Assembly (NCBI GenBank): GCA_023251005.1 | Contig: JAHEZR010000055.1 | Coordinates: 1 to 6,327 of the forward strand | Source of the DNA: Ignavibacteriota bacterium | GTDB taxonomy: Bacteria; Bacteroidota; UBA10030; JAHEZR01 | DNA: 6,327 nt | Direction of reading: 5' to 3' | In this document: positions 1-6,327 of the stretch, in pieces | Layout: each line of letters opens with the position of its first letter | Position numbering within the stretch: position 1 is the stretch's first letter | The notes under the pieces: generated by a model | Database searches by the model: none | What the model was told of the DNA's origin: nothing | Seen by the model: only the letters and a program-made list of their open reading frames with translations | Position numbers and translations under genes: made by a program

Positions 1-758
1 AGACCATGATCGATATGGATGCAGTGGAGTTGATCACCTATCGCCTGATGAACCAGAGCCGCCGTCACCGCCGAATCCACACCGCCACTCAATGCGCAAA
101 TTACGTTATGACCAGCTACCTTCTCTCTGATCTCCGATACCTTCTGACGGATGAATGACTCGGGCCCCCAACCTCCTCTCACTTCACAGATCTTGTACAA
201 GAAATTATGAAGAATCTTCTTGCCCTGAGGAGTATGGACAACCTCCGGATGAAATTGCACACCGTACAACTTTTTCTCGAGATTTCGGATGGCACACAAC
301 GGAGAGTTGGGAGTATAAGCCACACGCTCAAACCCAGCTGGCAATTTCGAGAGTGCATCCCCATGACTCATCCACACTGTCAGTTCTCCATCGAGGCCGG
401 CAAAGAGGTCGGAGCGCTCATCAATCGTCACGACTGCTTTCCCAAACTCTCGCCGGGCTGAACCGTCTACCCTACCGCCAAGATGATCAGCCATGAGCTG
501 AAGTCCATAACATATCCCAAGGACAGGAACGCCTAAATCGAAGATTTCTTTTGACGGATGCGGCGAGTTTGGAGCATAAACGCTCGCAGGTCCACCTGAA
601 AGAATGATGCCACGAGGCTGAAGCTGGCGGATTTTTTCTGTGGAAAGACTAAAAGGATGGATTTCAGAATAGACACCGCACTCGCGAACGCGCCGTGCGA
701 TAAGCTGAGTGTACTGAGAACCGAAGTCGAGAACCACAATCACTTCCGATGGTTGCAT
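1..758 (-). CDS. guaA: GMP synthase (glutamine-hydrolysing), N-terminal part, cut by the left window edge
   Basis: Converts XMP to GMP with ATP and glutamine in the cytoplasm, the last step of guanine nucleotide synthesis. About 252 residues are visible; the full protein is usually a little over 500. The class I glutamine amidotransferase domain covers roughly residues 5-190, with the opening motif VLDFGSQYTQLIARRVRE (9-26), oxyanion-loop SGGP (54-57), nucleophile elbow GICYG with Cys83, and His170 and Glu172 in the QFHPE motif, so the catalytic triad is complete. The ATP pyrophosphatase domain starts near residue 200 and shows the P-loop SGGVDS (224-229) and HIDHG just before the edge. The C-terminal dimerisation domain is outside the window. 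The ATG was chosen because it places the amidotransferase motif at the usual distance from the N-terminus. No Shine-Dalgarno sequence precedes it, and a promoter-like element ends only five bases upstream. The identity is secure from the motifs. Confidence 0.97.
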   Translation of the reverse strand, partial: MQPSEVIVVLDFGSQYTQLIARRVRECGVYSEIHPFSLSTEKIRQLQPRGIILSGGPASVYAPNSPHPSKEIFDLGVPVLGICYGLQLMADHLGGRVDGSARREFGKAVVTIDERSDLFAGLDGELTVWMSHGDALSKLPAGFERVAYTPNSPLCAIRNLEKKLYGVQFHPEVVHTPQGKKILHNFLYKICEVRGGWGPESFIRQKVSEIREKVAGHNVICALSGGVDSAVTAALVHQAIGDQLHCIHIDHG

Positions 759-763
759 ACGAG

Positions 764-792
764 AATATACCGAATTTTGGTTTTACTTTCAA
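764..792 (-). promoter_or_regulatory. Putative sigma70-type promoter for guaA
   Basis: Read on the minus strand, TTGAAA (787-792) and TATATT (764-769) are separated by exactly 17 bases. Each hexamer matches the sigma70 consensus at 5 of 6 positions. Only five bases lie between the -10 hexamer and the guaA ATG, so the expected start of transcription falls on or next to that codon. This would give guaA its own promoter, separate from pit, and probably a leaderless transcript. The match is direct; promoter activity is inferred. Confidence 0.5.
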
Positions 793-836
793 AAGTATAA
801 AGTGAGGCGTCGTTGATTTGCGACTGGCAGCTTGAG

Positions 837-857
837 AAAACTCGGTAAAAATACCGA
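837..857 (-). terminator. Weak candidate intrinsic terminator after pit
   Basis: On the minus strand, shortly after the pit stop codon, TCGGTA and TACCGA (852-857 and 842-847) form a perfect 6-bp stem around a TTTT loop, followed by GTTTTCTC. The stem is short with only three G-C pairs and the T tract is interrupted, so termination would be partial at best. Its place between pit and a promoter-like element for guaA fits a transcription-unit boundary. Confidence 0.4.
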
Positions 858-863
858 TCGAGA

Positions 864-1883
864 CTAAACGAAGAGGCGAATGAGTTTGAAGATAAGTGCG
901 GCTACGAGAGAGGAGACTGGGATCGTGAGGACCCACGCCCACACAATGCGATTAGCTACTCCCCATTTCACTGCAGAAAGTCGTGCCGTCGAACCTACGC
1001 CGACGATTGCACCTGTGATTGTGTGTGTCGTTGACACTGGGATCCCAGTAAGTGTCACGAAGAAAAGAGTAAGCGCCCCACCGGTCTCGGCACAAAAACC
1101 GCCGACCGGCCGCAGCTTCGTGATCTTCTGCCCCATCGTACGTACAATGCGCCAGCCACCACTGAGCGTCCCCAGAGCGATCGCCGCGTGCGCGGATAAG
1201 ACAACCCAGAGAGGAATCGATGGAAGCGTCCCACCCGGACCAAAAGCAATTATTCCACCCGAAGCAAGCACTTGAGTAATAATACCCATCGTCTTCTGTG
1301 CGTCGTTCCCACCGTGCCCCAAGGAGAAAGCTGCGGCCGAGAGTAACTGTCCCCGCCGAAAAAGTTTCTCAACCAGGTTTGGGGTCCATTTACGAAGAAG
1401 CCAGTAGAGTCCTACCATCAAAGAAAAACCCAGCACCATGCCAAGGAGCGGTGAAGCAAAGATAAAGGTAATCGTTAGTAGCCAGAAATCAGTTCTCAAT
1501 AGACCACTTACACCACCGTAAGCAACAATTCCTGCACCGGCATAACCGCCAATGAGCGCGTGGGAACTCGAAGTCGGCAACCCAAGATACCAAGTAATTA
1601 GATTCCAAAAAATTGCTCCAACCAATGCTGCCAGCAAGACGTAAAGACGCAAATCGGGCAAGATAAGATCCATACGGATACCCTCACCAATCGCTTTCGC
1701 TACATGAGTACCGAATATAGCAAAGGCCACGAAGTTGAAGAAGGCTGCCCAGACCACTGCTATGGCTGGCGACAAAACACGCGTGGAAACAACGGTCGCA
1801 ATCGAATTTGCTGCATCATGAAAACCGTTGAGGAAGTCAAAGAAAAGAGCGACGAAAATGAGAACAACGACGAAGGTTAACAT
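864..1883 (-). CDS. pit: PiT-family inorganic phosphate transporter
   Basis: An integral membrane permease of 339 residues, expected to import inorganic phosphate (probably as a metal-phosphate complex) coupled to H+ or Na+. The family's internal duplication is visible: GFHDAANS (20-27) near the N-terminus, and the related GNDAQKTMGI (192-201) in the second half. Two further paired motifs are LPTSSSHALIGG (102-113) and IPVSTTHTITGAIVG (281-295). Hydrophobic segments occur around residues 2-18, 40-58, 80-98, 110-125, 134-160, 223-240, 265-282 and 310-332. The length matches the short bacterial PiT form rather than the roughly 500-residue E. coli PitA. It begins 34 bases after the DUF47 gene, the usual partner, and is almost certainly cotranscribed with it. 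No Shine-Dalgarno sequence precedes the ATG, so initiation may depend on coupling. Substrate is assigned from the family; sulfate permease relatives are a less likely alternative. Confidence 0.93.
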   Translation of the reverse strand: MLTFVVVLIFVALFFDFLNGFHDAANSIATVVSTRVLSPAIAVVWAAFFNFVAFAIFGTHVAKAIGEGIRMDLILPDLRLYVLLAALVGAIFWNLITWYLGLPTSSSHALIGGYAGAGIVAYGGVSGLLRTDFWLLTITFIFASPLLGMVLGFSLMVGLYWLLRKWTPNLVEKLFRRGQLLSAAAFSLGHGGNDAQKTMGIITQVLASGGIIAFGPGGTLPSIPLWVVLSAHAAIALGTLSGGWRIVRTMGQKITKLRPVGGFCAETGGALTLFFVTLTGIPVSTTHTITGAIVGVGSTARLSAVKWGVANRIVWAWVLTIPVSSLVAALIFKLIRLFV

Positions 1884-1917
1884 AGAGAATGTGTTTGGGG
1901 GAGCCAGAAAGGCGGGT

Positions 1918-2565
1918 CTATGTATTCTTCAATATAATGCTCTCCAACGTGTTTGCTGCATCCTCACATTTGTCAGTCGCGGTTTCCAAACCGACGAGAA
2001 CCTCCTTAATCTTAATGAGCTCTATGGGGTCCATGGATTGCTTAAACAATCCAGCGATGGCATTTTCGAAAATATCATCTGCTTGATTCTCAAGACTATT
2101 GATGAGCACACTCGCGCCAAGGACGTGTTCTCTGTTCGCCATGTCGCGAAGAAGTGGCATTGCCTTCGTCAGCTCGTCGATGGCCTGCTTAAGAGTATCG
2201 GTGAGTGCAATACCTTCGGGGGGAAACTCATCGATGCCGTAGAGAGTGATCCGTTTACTGGTTCCTTGGATATAGTCGAGTACGTCATCGATGGCACTTG
2301 CGAGAGAATGGATGTCTTCCCGATCGAATGGGGTAATGAACGAAGAGCTCAGCTCTTGAAAAATCCGATGGGTGATCTCATCTCCCTTGTGCTCGAGAGC
2401 TTCTATTTTTTTGATTTTTTCTGCCCGTTCATGATTTGAGCGGAGTCGAACGATCTGCTGGACCGTCGCACCTGTCTCCTGAAGATTCTTAGCATCCTCT
2501 TCAAATAGAGCGAAGAATTTATCATGACGCGGCAGGATCGCCTTGAGGATTCTATTGAATTTCAT
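1918..2565 (-). CDS. DUF47 / PhoU-like protein paired with the PiT transporter
   Basis: A soluble, mostly helical cytoplasmic protein of 215 residues, of the usual length for the DUF47 family (TIGR00153 type), which is distantly related to PhoU. Acidic motifs of the kind that bind metal clusters in PhoU-like proteins are visible: E58-x3-D62 (in EHKGDE), DREDI at 81-85 followed by D93/D94, E159-x3-D163 and E194-x3-D198. They recur along the chain, as expected of a duplicated three-helix bundle. There is no signal peptide or membrane segment. The gene sits directly upstream of pit, the classic arrangement, so a role in controlling or assisting that transporter is likely, though the exact mechanism in this family is not settled. 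The ATG follows only a weak purine run (GAGCAGA). A 173-base gap with palindromic sequence separates it from gcvPA, suggesting its own transcription unit. Confidence 0.92.
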   Translation of the reverse strand: MKFNRILKAILPRHDKFFALFEEDAKNLQETGATVQQIVRLRSNHERAEKIKKIEALEHKGDEITHRIFQELSSSFITPFDREDIHSLASAIDDVLDYIQGTSKRITLYGIDEFPPEGIALTDTLKQAIDELTKAMPLLRDMANREHVLGASVLINSLENQADDIFENAIAGLFKQSMDPIELIKIKEVLVGLETATDKCEDAANTLESIILKNT

Positions 2566-2614
2566 GGTTCTGCTCGATTCTCACTATTCATCAAGAATTT
2601 TTGGTTTTATTTCT

Positions 2615-2653
2615 TGTTCGAACAGACTCTTGTAGAGTGCGTCAGTCTGTTCG
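2615..2653. repeat. Inverted repeat and palindrome upstream of the DUF47-pit pair
   Basis: CGAACAGACT (2619-2628) and AGTCTGTTCG (2644-2653) are a perfect 10-bp inverted repeat around a 15-base loop. The left arm overlaps a perfect palindrome, TGTTCGAACA (2615-2624). The GTTCG/CGAAC core therefore occurs three times, and the two plus-strand copies are 33 bases apart, about three helical turns. A second small hairpin, ACTCT-TGT-AGAGT (2626-2638), is mutually exclusive with the large stem. No T tract follows on either strand, so a terminator is unlikely. It lies about 50-90 bases before the DUF47 start, a reasonable place for an operator. The repeat is seen directly; regulation is inferred. Confidence 0.5.
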
Positions 2654-2738
2654 CGGGAAAGGAGGAAGGAAATCAACCGTTGAAGGAAACTTCCTATCTG
2701 AATGAAAAATAAAAAGATCTTACTTCAATTGCAATCTG

Positions 2739-4073
2739 TCAGAGAGCCTTGAGCGCCGCGACGAATTGATCCATTTCCAGCTTGGTGCGTTTTTCCGTCA
2801 CGGCCACAAGAAGGCCCCCTTTGCTGTCGCCAAACTCCGTGAGGTCAATTCCCGCGAGGATCCCATTCTTCGTAAGCTCTTGAATAATGAAAGAGGGTGA
2901 CTTGGGTGTCTCTAGTACGAATTCCTTGAAAAAGGGCTGCTTCCACTTTAGTTTGAAGCCAGGGATCTTAGCGATCTCTGCAGCGAGATAGTGGCTCTTC
3001 TGTAGACAAAGGTTCGCAACCTGCGACATTCCCTGTTTTCCCATCAGGCAAAGATATACACATGCCGCCAGCATCATAAGGCCCTGATTCGTACAAATGT
3101 TTGAGGTCGCCTTCTCTCGACGGATGTGTTGCTCGCGCGTCTGGAGGGTTAGCGTGAAACCCCGTTTTCCATCTACATCAATTGTAATTCCGGATAGCCT
3201 CCCAGGGACTTTCCTGAGCAAGAACTCCTTTACTGCGAAGACTCCGAGGTACGGACCGCCGAAACTCAACGGAATTCCGAGCCCTTGACCTTCACCGACG
3301 ACAACGTCTGCGCCATATTCGCCTGGCGATGCGAGCACACCAAGAGAGATCGGATCAACCGAGACGACGAAGAGGGCTCCGGTCTCGTGGGCAATGCGCC
3401 CGATTTCAACGACATCTTCCAGACATCCATAGAAATTCGGCTGTTGGACAATCACAGCGGCAGTTTGCTTCGTGACAAGATTCTGTAACTCTCGCGCATC
3501 TGCCACACCGTCCTTCCGAGAGGCGTAGCGGATCGAGACATCCCATCCCTGCATGTATGTCCTGACAATCTCAAGGTACTGCGGGTGTACTTTCCCTGCG
3601 AAAACAAGCTCTTTACGATCAGTGTGTCTGACAGCCAGGAGACAAGCTTCAGCAAGAGCACTGCCGCCGTCGTACATGGAGGCATTCGCCACGTCCATGC
3701 CCGTCAAGTTACAGATCATCGTCTGATATTCATAGATGCCTTGAAGCGTGCCTTGACTTACCTCCGCTTGATAAGGAGTGTATGCAGTTGAGAATTCGGA
3801 CCGCGAGATGATCGCTCCGACAGCTGCGGGGATGAAGTGGTCGTAAGCACCGCCGCCGAGAAATGTAATGTTGTCCTGCGTGTTCCTGTTTCTCCGCGAG
3901 AGTGCCTGAAGCTCCCTCAAGACCTCCACTTCTGAAAGAGGTTCGGGAAGAGCGATTCCATCTCGAAGTCTGATCTCAGGAGGTATGTTCGCGAGAATCT
4001 CGTCGAAACTCGAGACGCCGATCTTCTTGAGCATCTCACGACGATCTCGCTCAGTATTTGGATAAAAAGGCAT
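2739..4073 (-). CDS. gcvPA: Glycine dehydrogenase (aminomethyl-transferring) subunit 1, P protein alpha
   Basis: One subunit of the two-subunit P protein, which decarboxylates glycine and passes the aminomethyl group to lipoyl-GcvH. At 444 residues it has the usual GcvPA length, about half of the single-chain GcvP. Family landmarks in order: PFYPNTERDRREML (2-15), FLGGGAYDHFIP (71-82), TPYQAEVSQGTLQGIYEYQ (99-117), MYDGGSALAEA (133-143), VQQPNFYGCLED (209-220), VSVDPISLGVL (237-247), GQGLGIPLSFGGPYLG (262-277) and REQHIRREKATSNICTNQ (313-330). In characterised two-subunit enzymes the PLP lysine is on the other subunit, GcvPB, so this chain needs a partner not encoded here. The ATG is preceded in frame by a stop four codons upstream and gives the standard N-terminus; there is no Shine-Dalgarno sequence. 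It lies 103 bases after gcvH, with no strong terminator or promoter between them, so joint transcription is likely. Confidence 0.96.
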   Translation of the reverse strand: MPFYPNTERDRREMLKKIGVSSFDEILANIPPEIRLRDGIALPEPLSEVEVLRELQALSRRNRNTQDNITFLGGGAYDHFIPAAVGAIISRSEFSTAYTPYQAEVSQGTLQGIYEYQTMICNLTGMDVANASMYDGGSALAEACLLAVRHTDRKELVFAGKVHPQYLEIVRTYMQGWDVSIRYASRKDGVADARELQNLVTKQTAAVIVQQPNFYGCLEDVVEIGRIAHETGALFVVSVDPISLGVLASPGEYGADVVVGEGQGLGIPLSFGGPYLGVFAVKEFLLRKVPGRLSGITIDVDGKRGFTLTLQTREQHIRREKATSNICTNQGLMMLAACVYLCLMGKQGMSQVANLCLQKSHYLAAEIAKIPGFKLKWKQPFFKEFVLETPKSPSFIIQELTKNGILAGIDLTEFGDSKGGLLVAVTEKRTKLEMDQFVAALKAL

Positions 4074-4176
4074 CGTGCTAATTTAGAGTGAACGGAGAGA
4101 TGCTGGCGTGGAAGAGATTCGGTGATCTCCTGATGATGGATCAATTTAGCGAACGAATGACACTCGTGTTGCTGTC

Positions 4177-4557
4177 TTATTGCCCTACTAGATTCTTGTA
4201 CCCTTCTGCGGTGATCAGACTTTCCGCTTCTTTCAGTTCTTTAATCTTCAGCTTCACCATCCAGCCCTCTCCGTAGGGATCTTTGTTCACAAGCTCTGGA
4301 GAGTCATTTAGTTTCTCGTTAACCTCGATGACTTCTCCCGAGACTGGAGAGTAGAGCTCAGCGACTGTCTTTACAGCTTCAATCGTCCCACACGATTCAC
4401 CCTGTCGAACCTGCTTCCCGATTGATGGGAGTTCGAGAAAAACAACATCGCCCAATTCACTCTGAGCGAAATCTGTGATCCCGATCGTTCCAACAGATCC
4501 GTCTATGAGGATCCACTCATGCTGCGCGGTATATGCGAGATTCTCTGGAAAATTCAT
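4177..4557 (-). CDS. gcvH: Glycine cleavage system H protein (lipoyl carrier)
   Basis: A 126-residue lipoyl-domain protein that carries the aminomethyl intermediate from the P protein to the T protein and presents dihydrolipoyl to the L protein. The expected lipoylated lysine is Lys63 in GTIEAVKTVAELYSPVSGEV (58-76). Other family features are the AQHEW motif (11-15), GITDFAQSELGDVVFLELP (26-44) and the C-terminal PYGEGWMVKLK (94-104). The length is typical. A longer reading frame using TTG at 4578 would add seven residues, but the ATG at 4557 is preferred because it has a good Shine-Dalgarno sequence and gives the conserved N-terminus. The gene starts 17 bases after the accC stop codon, which suggests cotranscription and translational coupling. 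It could in principle also serve as a general lipoyl carrier for lipoate relay, but the gcvPA gene next to it favours glycine cleavage. Confidence 0.97.
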   Translation of the reverse strand: MNFPENLAYTAQHEWILIDGSVGTIGITDFAQSELGDVVFLELPSIGKQVRQGESCGTIEAVKTVAELYSPVSGEVIEVNEKLNDSPELVNKDPYGEGWMVKLKIKELKEAESLITAEGYKNLVGQ

Positions 4558-4563
4558 TTCGTG

Positions 4564-4570
4564 TCCCCTT
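4564..4570 (-). promoter_or_regulatory. Shine-Dalgarno site that sets the gcvH start
   Basis: On the minus strand AAGGGGA ends six bases before the ATG at 4557. It lies within the short accC-gcvH gap and supports that ATG over the upstream TTG. It is the only clear Shine-Dalgarno sequence before any of the six gene starts in this window. Confidence 0.65.
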
Positions 4571-4574
4571 GAGG

Positions 4575-5915
4575 TCAATCACTGAAAACAAATTTCTCGA
4601 TGAAGCCCGTGTCATACTTCCCAGACCGAAAATTATCGTCCTGCATCACCTTCTTGTGGAAAGGAATTGTCGTATGCACCCCTTCGATGATGAACTCCTC
4701 GAGGGCCTGGTACATCTTGTTAATGGCTTCGTTCCGGGTTGGAGCATGCACAATCAATTTCGCAATGAGAGAATCATAATATGGTGGGATTACATAGCCT
4801 GCATAAGCATGAGTGTCCACGCGTACCTTGAAGCCACCTGCGACGTGAAAGCTTGTAATCTTCCCCGGCGAAGGGCGAAAATCGCTGAACGGATCTTCCG
4901 CGTTGATACGACACTCAATTGCATGTCCCTGGGCCTTGACCTTCTTTTTACTCAATCGCTCTCCCGCAGCAACGCGGATCTGCGTCTTCAGGAGATCAAC
5001 GTCCGCAACTTCTTCTGTGACGGGATGCTCTACCTGAATACGGGTGTTCATCTCCATGAAATAGAAATTTCTTTCCTCATCAACAAGAAACTCGACCGTC
5101 CCCGCTCCAAGATACTTCACAGCCATTGACCCTTTTACGGCTGCAGCGCCCATTTTCTCCCGGAGCTCCGCATCGACGATTGGCGATGGCGATTCCTCTA
5201 GAAGTTTCTGATGCCGCCGCTGGATGGAACAGTCTCGCTCGCCTAGATGAATGACATTCCCAAATCGGTCTCCCATCACCTGAATCTCAACGTGATGAGC
5301 ACGACTGAGAAATTTCTCTAGATAGATGCTCGGGCTTCCAAAAGCAGACTCCGCTTCGGCTCCCGCGGCTTGAAAAGATTTCTCCAGTTCTTCATCGCTA
5401 AAGACAACTCGCATCCCGCGTCCGCCGCCACCTGCTGCTGCTTTGATCATCACCGGGTAGCCGAGTTCATTCGCAATCTCTCGTAGAGTCTTGAGCTCGG
5501 TAATAACGCCTTCGCTGCCAGGCACAACAGGAACGTCGGCCTTTTTCATTGTATCACGAGCGAGGGCCTTATCCCCCATCAAGGATATCATCTCTGATGT
5601 CGGGCCGATAAAGGTGAGCCCTGACGATGCGCAGATGTCCGCAAAGCTCGGATTCTCTGCGAGAAAACCGTAACCCGGGTGTATTGCTTCGGCGTTCGTT
5701 ATTTCCGCCGCAGCGATGATGCGAGGAATGTTGAGGTAACTCTCTTTGGAGGGGGGCGGACCAATACAGACCGCTTCGTCGGCAAATCGTACGTGGAGAG
5801 AATCGCGATCAGCCTCCGAGTAGACTGCAACGGTCTTAATCCCGAGCTCGTGGCAGGTCCGGATAATCCGTAATGCAATCTCACCTCTATTTGCAATCAG
5901 GATTTTCTTGAACAT
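4575..5915 (-). CDS. accC: Acetyl-CoA carboxylase, biotin carboxylase subunit
   Basis: Carboxylates the biotin on AccB with ATP and bicarbonate, the first half-reaction of malonyl-CoA synthesis in the cytoplasm. At 446 residues it matches stand-alone AccC (about 450). The N-terminal domain opens with [17 protein letters not shown] (3-19) and has [16 protein letters not shown] (77-92). The ATP-grasp core follows: Lys116 in GDKALAR, the glycine-rich loop [14 protein letters not shown] (158-171), [10 protein letters not shown] (207-216), [16 protein letters not shown] (226-241), Glu275, and [15 protein letters not shown] (288-302) with Glu288, Asn290, Arg292 and Glu296. The C-terminal domain has ECRINAEDP (334-342) and [11 protein letters not shown] (377-387). 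All key residues I can check are present, so it looks active. There is no fused carboxyl-carrier or carboxyltransferase domain, which argues against a pyruvate or propionyl-CoA carboxylase subunit. accB is directly upstream (92-base gap) and gcvH directly downstream. No Shine-Dalgarno sequence precedes the ATG. Confidence 0.96.
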   Translation of the reverse strand: MFKKILIANRGEIALRIIRTCHELGIKTVAVYSEADRDSLHVRFADEAVCIGPPPSKESYLNIPRIIAAAEITNAEAIHPGYGFLAENPSFADICASSGLTFIGPTSEMISLMGDKALARDTMKKADVPVVPGSEGVITELKTLREIANELGYPVMIKAAAGGGGRGMRVVFSDEELEKSFQAAGAEAESAFGSPSIYLEKFLSRAHHVEIQVMGDRFGNVIHLGERDCSIQRRHQKLLEESPSPIVDAELREKMGAAAVKGSMAVKYLGAGTVEFLVDEERNFYFMEMNTRIQVEHPVTEEVADVDLLKTQIRVAAGERLSKKKVKAQGHAIECRINAEDPFSDFRPSPGKITSFHVAGGFKVRVDTHAYAGYVIPPYYDSLIAKLIVHAPTRNEAINKMYQALEEFIIEGVHTTIPFHKKVMQDDNFRSGKYDTGFIEKFVFSD

Positions 5916-6007
5916 TCAGTATCAAGAATAAATTGGCACGATAACGTTGGTCGTTCACGACGGGCACGAGATTGGAGTGAAACCGAGGGCAAGGGGTTGA
6001 AAGAAAC

Positions 6008-6327
6008 TCAGACCGGCTCGATGAGGAAAAGGACTTGATTATACTCTACGGGCTGGGCATTCTCCACTGCAATTTTCACGATGCGTCCGGAGACATCGGA
6101 CTCAATCTCATTCATGAGCTTCATCGCTTCAACGATGCAGAGAACAGTCCCGGGTTGAACCATCTGACCGACTTCAACGAAAGGATCAGCGTCAGGAGCT
6201 GGGGGCCGGTAAAACGTTCCGACGATAGGAGACCTGACCTCGTGGTATTTGACTTCGGACTTTGGTGTCTCCCGAGCTTCAAGGGTAGGAAGCGTTCCTC
6301 CCGTGACGCCTGGAGTGGGGATCGCCA
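6008..6327 (-). CDS. accB: Acetyl-CoA carboxylase biotin carboxyl carrier protein, C-terminal part, cut by the right window edge
   Basis: Carries the biotin that is carboxylated by AccC and then donates the carboxyl group to acetyl-CoA. Only the last 105 residues are visible; the start lies beyond the right edge (whole proteins are usually about 150-170 residues). The visible part begins with a Pro/Thr/Gly-containing linker of about 25 residues, then the biotinyl domain: [20 protein letters not shown] (30-49), [19 protein letters not shown] (57-75) with the biotinylated lysine at visible residue 69 (codon 6119-6121), and the C-terminus QVLFLIEPV. The thumb-like segment [14 protein letters not shown] is characteristic of AccB rather than of biotin domains in other carboxylases or decarboxylases. 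Its position directly before accC is the common accBC operon order. The 92-base gap to accC contains no convincing terminator. Confidence 0.95.
   Translation of the reverse strand, partial: AIPTPGVTGGTLPTLEARETPKSEVKYHEVRSPIVGTFYRPPAPDADPFVEVGQMVQPGTVLCIVEAMKLMNEIESDVSGRIVKIAVENAQPVEYNQVLFLIEPV

Noticed and set aside
664..942. A 92-residue minus-strand frame crossing the pit-guaA gap
   Set aside because: It overlaps both the 3' end of pit and the 5' end of guaA in another frame, and no family is recognisable.
880..1275. A 131-residue open frame on the plus strand
   Set aside because: It is antisense to pit, whose PiT signature motifs fall in exactly this region; the frame has no recognisable domain.
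1828..2439. A 203-residue open frame on the plus strand
   Set aside because: It lies antisense to the DUF47 gene and the start of pit, both strongly supported by family motifs. Its translation shows no recognisable domain.
2524..2712. A plus-strand frame across the gap before DUF47, with GGAGGAAGG resembling a ribosome binding site
   Set aside because: The purine run lies inside the frame rather than before a start codon, the peptide has no recognisable family, and all neighbouring genes run the other way.
2704..2738. T-rich tract on the minus strand just after gcvPA, considered as an intrinsic terminator
   Set aside because: The tract is T-rich but no stable GC-containing stem precedes it; only a 4-bp AGAT/ATCT pairing with a long loop is visible.
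4074..4176. The gcvH-gcvPA gap, considered for a glycine riboswitch or promoter
   Set aside because: At 103 bases it is short for a tandem glycine riboswitch, and I see no aptamer-like conserved core. An AGGAG run is present but no start codon follows at a suitable distance in the gcvPA frame.
4533..5129. A 198-residue open frame on the plus strand
   Set aside because: It is antisense to accC and the start of gcvH. The accC frame has all catalytic motifs, so this is a shadow.

Overview
The window is a compact bacterial chromosome segment in which every gene I can support lies on the minus strand, so transcription runs from the right edge to the left edge. In transcription order: the C-terminal part of accB (biotin carboxyl carrier protein), accC (biotin carboxylase), gcvH (lipoyl carrier H protein), gcvPA (subunit 1 of a split glycine decarboxylase), a DUF47/PhoU-like protein, a short PiT-type phosphate transporter, and the N-terminal part of guaA (GMP synthase). 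These are housekeeping genes. I see no mobile element, CRISPR array, tRNA or rRNA, and no toxin or defence gene.

The right block (about 2739-6327) joins fatty acid synthesis to one-carbon metabolism. AccB and AccC supply the biotin-carrier and biotin-carboxylase parts of acetyl-CoA carboxylase. GcvH and GcvPA are two parts of the glycine cleavage system. gcvH begins 17 bases after accC and has the only clear Shine-Dalgarno sequence in the window, so accC and gcvH are probably cotranscribed. gcvPB, which carries the PLP-binding lysine, and gcvT are absent and must lie elsewhere if the pathway works.

The middle block (1-based 864-2565) is the well-known pairing of a DUF47 regulator-like protein with a PiT permease. 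It is separated from gcvPA by a 173-base gap containing a 10-bp inverted repeat and an overlapping palindrome. The left block is guaA. It has a close match to a sigma70 promoter (TTGAAA, 17 bases, TATATT) placed so close to the ATG that the transcript could be leaderless. A weak hairpin sits between pit and that promoter.

Organism: a bacterium with roughly balanced base composition. The two-subunit P protein excludes close relatives of E. coli. Most starts lack a Shine-Dalgarno sequence, which hints at a lineage such as the Bacteroidota/FCB assemblage, but the phylum cannot be fixed from this window. I found no clear undescribed system; the regulatory DNA in the gaps and the accBC-gcvH-gcvPA linkage deserve the most attention.
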